Assembly: GCA_964384675.1 (NCBI GenBank)
Contig: CAYLNK010000191.1
Location: forward strand, 1 to 12,625
Length of the DNA: 12,625 bases
Direction of reading: 5' to 3'
Source: CAYLNK01 sp964384675
GTDB lineage: Bacteria; Acidobacteriota; Thermoanaerobaculia; UBA5066
Both the position numbers and the translations under genes were made by a program. Positions 10,651-12,625 of the stretch are shown one piece after another. Numbering within the stretch: the stretch's first letter is position 1; every line of letters starts with the position of its first letter. The notes under the pieces are model-generated. The model saw only the letters and a program-made list of their open reading frames with translations. It searched no databases and was not told where the DNA came from.

Positions 10651-12233
10651 CGCTTTCGCAGCTCCTCGGACCGGAGGAGCTCCCGGACGAGGCCCGGGCG
10701 GTTCAGCTGTCCGGACTCGAGCCGACCGCGATACCAGGCCGCGCCGTCGGGGTCGGGCTCCCGCCCCAGCACCGCCGCGTAGGCGCGACGGACGAACCCC
10801 CCGGCGTCCTCGTCCGCCGTCGAGAGGACGCTCCGCGCGAGCCGCGCCTCGCACGGGAACGACTCGCCTGGCGCCGCCGGGCCCGGCGACACCTCGACGC
10901 CGAGGCGTCGGGCGAGGCGATCGATCGTCTCCCGCGGCGGGGCCGCCTCGGGGTGGGGCGGTCCCGGGCTGTTCAGGAGATGGCGGACCACCAGCCGACG
11001 GCCCAGGGGGTGGGAAGCGGCGATCCGCTCGTGGTGGCGCCGTGCCTCGCCGTCCGGGGCCTGGCCCAGCACCAGAGCGTAGGCGCTCCCAACGGCGTCG
11101 GCCGGGTCGAGCGCCGCGGTCGCGGCGTCCACCACCTCGAAGTAGGACGCTCCGGGGTCGAGGCCCGGGCACGCCTCCCGGATCGCCTCGAGCCGGTCCC
11201 AGGGGACGTGGTCGGCGAAGGGCCGGACGAGCTCGCGGAACTCCTCGCCCATCATGAGGATGTCGAGGAGGTCCTCGCGCTCCTCGACGTGGGAGACCAG
11301 GATGTCGAGGTGGGTCTTCGACTCGTCGGCGGTCGGGTCCCGCCCGAGGAGACCTCGAGTGAGCGCCTGGAGGAAGGCGGCATCGGCCCGGTCGCGGGCG
11401 CCCGACTCCAGGGGCTGGAGGAGGCGACGCAGGCTCACCTCGCCCCGGAGCGCGCGGTCCTCTTCCGAGGGATCCGCCCTGACCGCGGCGAGCATCTCGC
11501 GAAGGACGACCGGATCGAGCCGGCGCTGGCGAAGGCGCGGTGGGACGCCGCCCGTCTTCACGGTCGTCAGCCAGTGGTAGTGCGTGTCGGCGCCCCATTC
11601 GTCGACGACCCGGAGCCCGGTCCCGTCGAGGAGCGCTCGTGCGTCGGCCGGAGTGAACTTGTGGCCGTCGTAGGTCCCGGCGGCCCGGTCGACCCACCGC
11701 CAGCGCCGCCCGTCCACCTGGAATCGGAAGACGCCGCCGGGCCGGAGGACGCGGGCGGCTTCCTCCACGTACCGACGGATCGCGGTCCGGTCGGGGATGT
11801 GCTGGAAGACGATGAACGAGAAGACGAGGTCGAGGCTGCCGTCCGCGAAGCCGGCGAGATCGCCCTTCGTCGTCCGAGCCGTGATGTTGCGATGCCCGCC
11901 GCAAAACTTCCGGGCCTTCCGGATCATCACGTCCGAGATGTCGACGCCGCCGACGTGGGCGACGCGGGCCGCCAGCGGAACGAGCAGGCGACCAACCCCG
12001 CACCCGATCTCGAGGGCGCTGGAGGTCGGGGGAAGCTCGATCCCGTCGAGTACCAGCGCGTCGAGGTCCTTCGCGCCCGACGCTCGAAACGCCTCCTCCG
12101 TGTCCGCGTGCGCCGAGGCGATGAAGAAACGGGCGTCCTCGCGAGCGCGCTGATTCCAGTCGTCCCGCATCTGGTCCCGGGGCGCCGGCGGCCCCGAGAG
12201 CTTGCGGAGGAATCGGTCGAACAGCTTCAGCAC
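10647..12233 (-). CDS. Class I SAM methyltransferase fused to three DUF4214 repeats (copy 2)
   Basis: The protein has 528 residues and is a clear paralogue of the protein at 6729-8267. SAM-binding motif I is LEIGCGVGR (74-82), followed by GVDIS (96-100, D98), FADGSLD (129-135), SFIVFQHIP (139-147) and LRPGGVFRF (163-171). Over residues 47-177 I count 88 identities in 131 ungapped positions with copy 1. DUF4214-like repeats lie at 283-333 (LLGRDPTADE), 378-424 (degenerate, ALVLGQAPDGEA) and 478-526 (YAAVLGREPDPDGAAWYRG). Unlike copy 1 it begins with a basic amphipathic segment, MLKLFDRFLRKL, which might touch the membrane. The start is GTG 12233, preceded by GAGGAG at 9 nt. Its TGA overlaps the ATG of the GT-C-like gene, so the two are probably made together. 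Methylation of a surface glycan or its lipid carrier is inferred from this pairing. Confidence 0.9.
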   Translation of the reverse strand: MLKLFDRFLRKLSGPPAPRDQMRDDWNQRAREDARFFIASAHADTEEAFRASGAKDLDALVLDGIELPPTSSALEIGCGVGRLLVPLAARVAHVGGVDISDVMIRKARKFCGGHRNITARTTKGDLAGFADGSLDLVFSFIVFQHIPDRTAIRRYVEEAARVLRPGGVFRFQVDGRRWRWVDRAAGTYDGHKFTPADARALLDGTGLRVVDEWGADTHYHWLTTVKTGGVPPRLRQRRLDPVVLREMLAAVRADPSEEDRALRGEVSLRRLLQPLESGARDRADAAFLQALTRGLLGRDPTADESKTHLDILVSHVEEREDLLDILMMGEEFRELVRPFADHVPWDRLEAIREACPGLDPGASYFEVVDAATAALDPADAVGSAYALVLGQAPDGEARRHHERIAASHPLGRRLVVRHLLNSPGPPHPEAAPPRETIDRLARRLGVEVSPGPAAPGESFPCEARLARSVLSTADEDAGGFVRRAYAAVLGREPDPDGAAWYRGRLESGQLNRPGLVRELLRSEELRKR

Positions 12234-12242
12234 GTCAGGGGG

Positions 12243-12248
12243 CTCCTC
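12243..12248 (-). promoter_or_regulatory. Shine-Dalgarno GAGGAG for methyltransferase copy 2
   Basis: GAGGAG on the minus strand ends 9 nt before the GTG at 12233-12231. It supports this GTG as the real start. Confidence 0.6.
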
Positions 12249-12266
12249 GTACCACGCGGGCGGTGG

Positions 12267-12272
12267 ATTCTA
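12267..12272 (-). promoter_or_regulatory. -10-like TAGAAT upstream of methyltransferase copy 2
   Basis: TAGAAT on the minus strand lies 33 nt before the GTG start at 12233, leaving room for the GAGGAG ribosome binding site. It is the same hexamer as found before the kinase and Uma2 genes. The -35 region at the expected distance is poor. The divergent intergenic region is 91 nt long. Confidence 0.4.
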
Positions 12273-12286
12273 CGGGCCCCGAGGCG

Positions 12287-12292
12287 TTGACA
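12287..12292 (+). promoter_or_regulatory. Possible -35 hexamer TTGACA for rightward gene
   Basis: A perfect TTGACA lies 32 nt before the GTG at 12325. No acceptable -10 hexamer follows at 16-18 nt (the sequence there is GAGGCT), so this may be chance. Confidence 0.2.
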
Positions 12293-12324
12293 CCCACCCG
12301 GCCCGATGTGAGGCTCCCGCCCGC

Positions 12325-12625
12325 GTGACGACCACCACGAAGTCCCCGGTCCGCCGCCGGGCGGCGGTGCCGCTCGTCGCGCTCGCGGCATTCGGGCTCT
12401 CGCTGTCGGTCGCGGGCGTCACCACCGTTCGAGCCGCCGTGACGCTGATCCGCGAGGCGTGGCCGCACCGGGGCGAGCCCACCCTCGACGCCCGGCGCCG
12501 CGTCCTGGGCGCGGCGTACGCCGACGGCGTCGAGCGGATCCGCGCGGCGATCCCACGCGACGCCGACTACCTCCTCGCGAGCCGCGGCGAGGCGTCGGAC
12601 GCGATCTGGCTCCGCTACGACCTCT
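12325..12625 (+). CDS. Membrane-anchored hypothetical protein, N-terminal part
   Basis: A GTG at 12325 opens a frame with no stop to the window end, 100 codons. After a basic start (VTTTTKSPVRRRAA) comes a hydrophobic helix at about residues 14-36. A soluble-looking part follows, including AAYADGVERIRAAIPRDADY and ending IWLRYDL. This is a signal-anchor or first-helix pattern. I do not recognise the family with confidence. The position next to the glycan-type cassettes suggests a related envelope role. An earlier GTG (12308) runs into a stop after six codons, so 12325 is the best start; a weak GAGG lies 11 nt upstream. It is divergent from methyltransferase copy 2. Confidence 0.7.
   Translation, partial: MTTTTKSPVRRRAAVPLVALAAFGLSLSVAGVTTVRAAVTLIREAWPHRGEPTLDARRRVLGAAYADGVERIRAAIPRDADYLLASRGEASDAIWLRYDL

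Noticed and set aside
8317..10782. 821-codon open frame antisense to the membrane protein
   Set aside because: Charged low-complexity translation (Arg/Glu/Gly) with no membrane segments or motifs. It mirrors the real gene.
10651..12003. Upstream extension of the minus-strand GT-C-like frame to 12003
   Set aside because: This part translates to Arg/Pro/Gly-rich text and lies over the methyltransferase gene. The ATG at 10650 with the ATGA overlap is the natural start.

Overview
The window is very G+C-rich (around 70% by eye), and long open frames run on both strands. The gene types are a 14-blade reg_prop sensor kinase, a Uma2 protein, a VWA protein and GT-C-like membrane proteins. Together they suggest a soil or sediment bacterium of the Acidobacteriota type or a similar high-GC lineage (Gemmatimonadota, Eisenbacteria-like). 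That placement is inference from gene content only. There are no rRNA, tRNA, CRISPR, insertion sequence or phage genes.

Left part (1-5037): a minus-strand VWA-domain gene, with a probable overlapping downstream gene cut by the window edge, is divergent from a large plus-strand periplasmic-sensor histidine kinase. The kinase has a signal peptide, about 14 propeller blades, a Y_Y_Y domain, one TM, HisKA and HATPase. It has no receiver domain and no response regulator nearby. A Uma2-family (DUF820) nuclease-fold gene follows closely. Several starts here sit 7-10 nt behind a TAGAAT or TAACAT hexamer, which suggests leaderless transcripts. A nine-codon polyproline reading frame overlaps the kinase start as ATGA.

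Right part (5034-12233): two convergent cassettes meet with only 16 bp between their stop codons. The plus-strand cassette holds a GT-C-like polytopic membrane protein and a SAM methyltransferase fused to three DUF4214 repeats. The minus-strand cassette holds a paralogous methyltransferase-DUF4214x3 gene that overlaps, by ATGA, a second and different GT-C-like membrane protein with a C-terminal beta-sandwich-like domain. This looks like surface-glycan or glycolipid modification: membrane-embedded sugar transfer plus methylation of the sugar or lipid carrier. The substrate cannot be read from the sequence. A third membrane-anchored protein begins at 12325 on the plus strand and runs off the window.

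The most notable points are the duplicated methyltransferase-DUF4214 architecture in mirrored cassettes, the first GT-C gene having no ATG/GTG/TTG start that keeps its conserved N-terminus, and the polyproline upstream frame coupled to the kinase.
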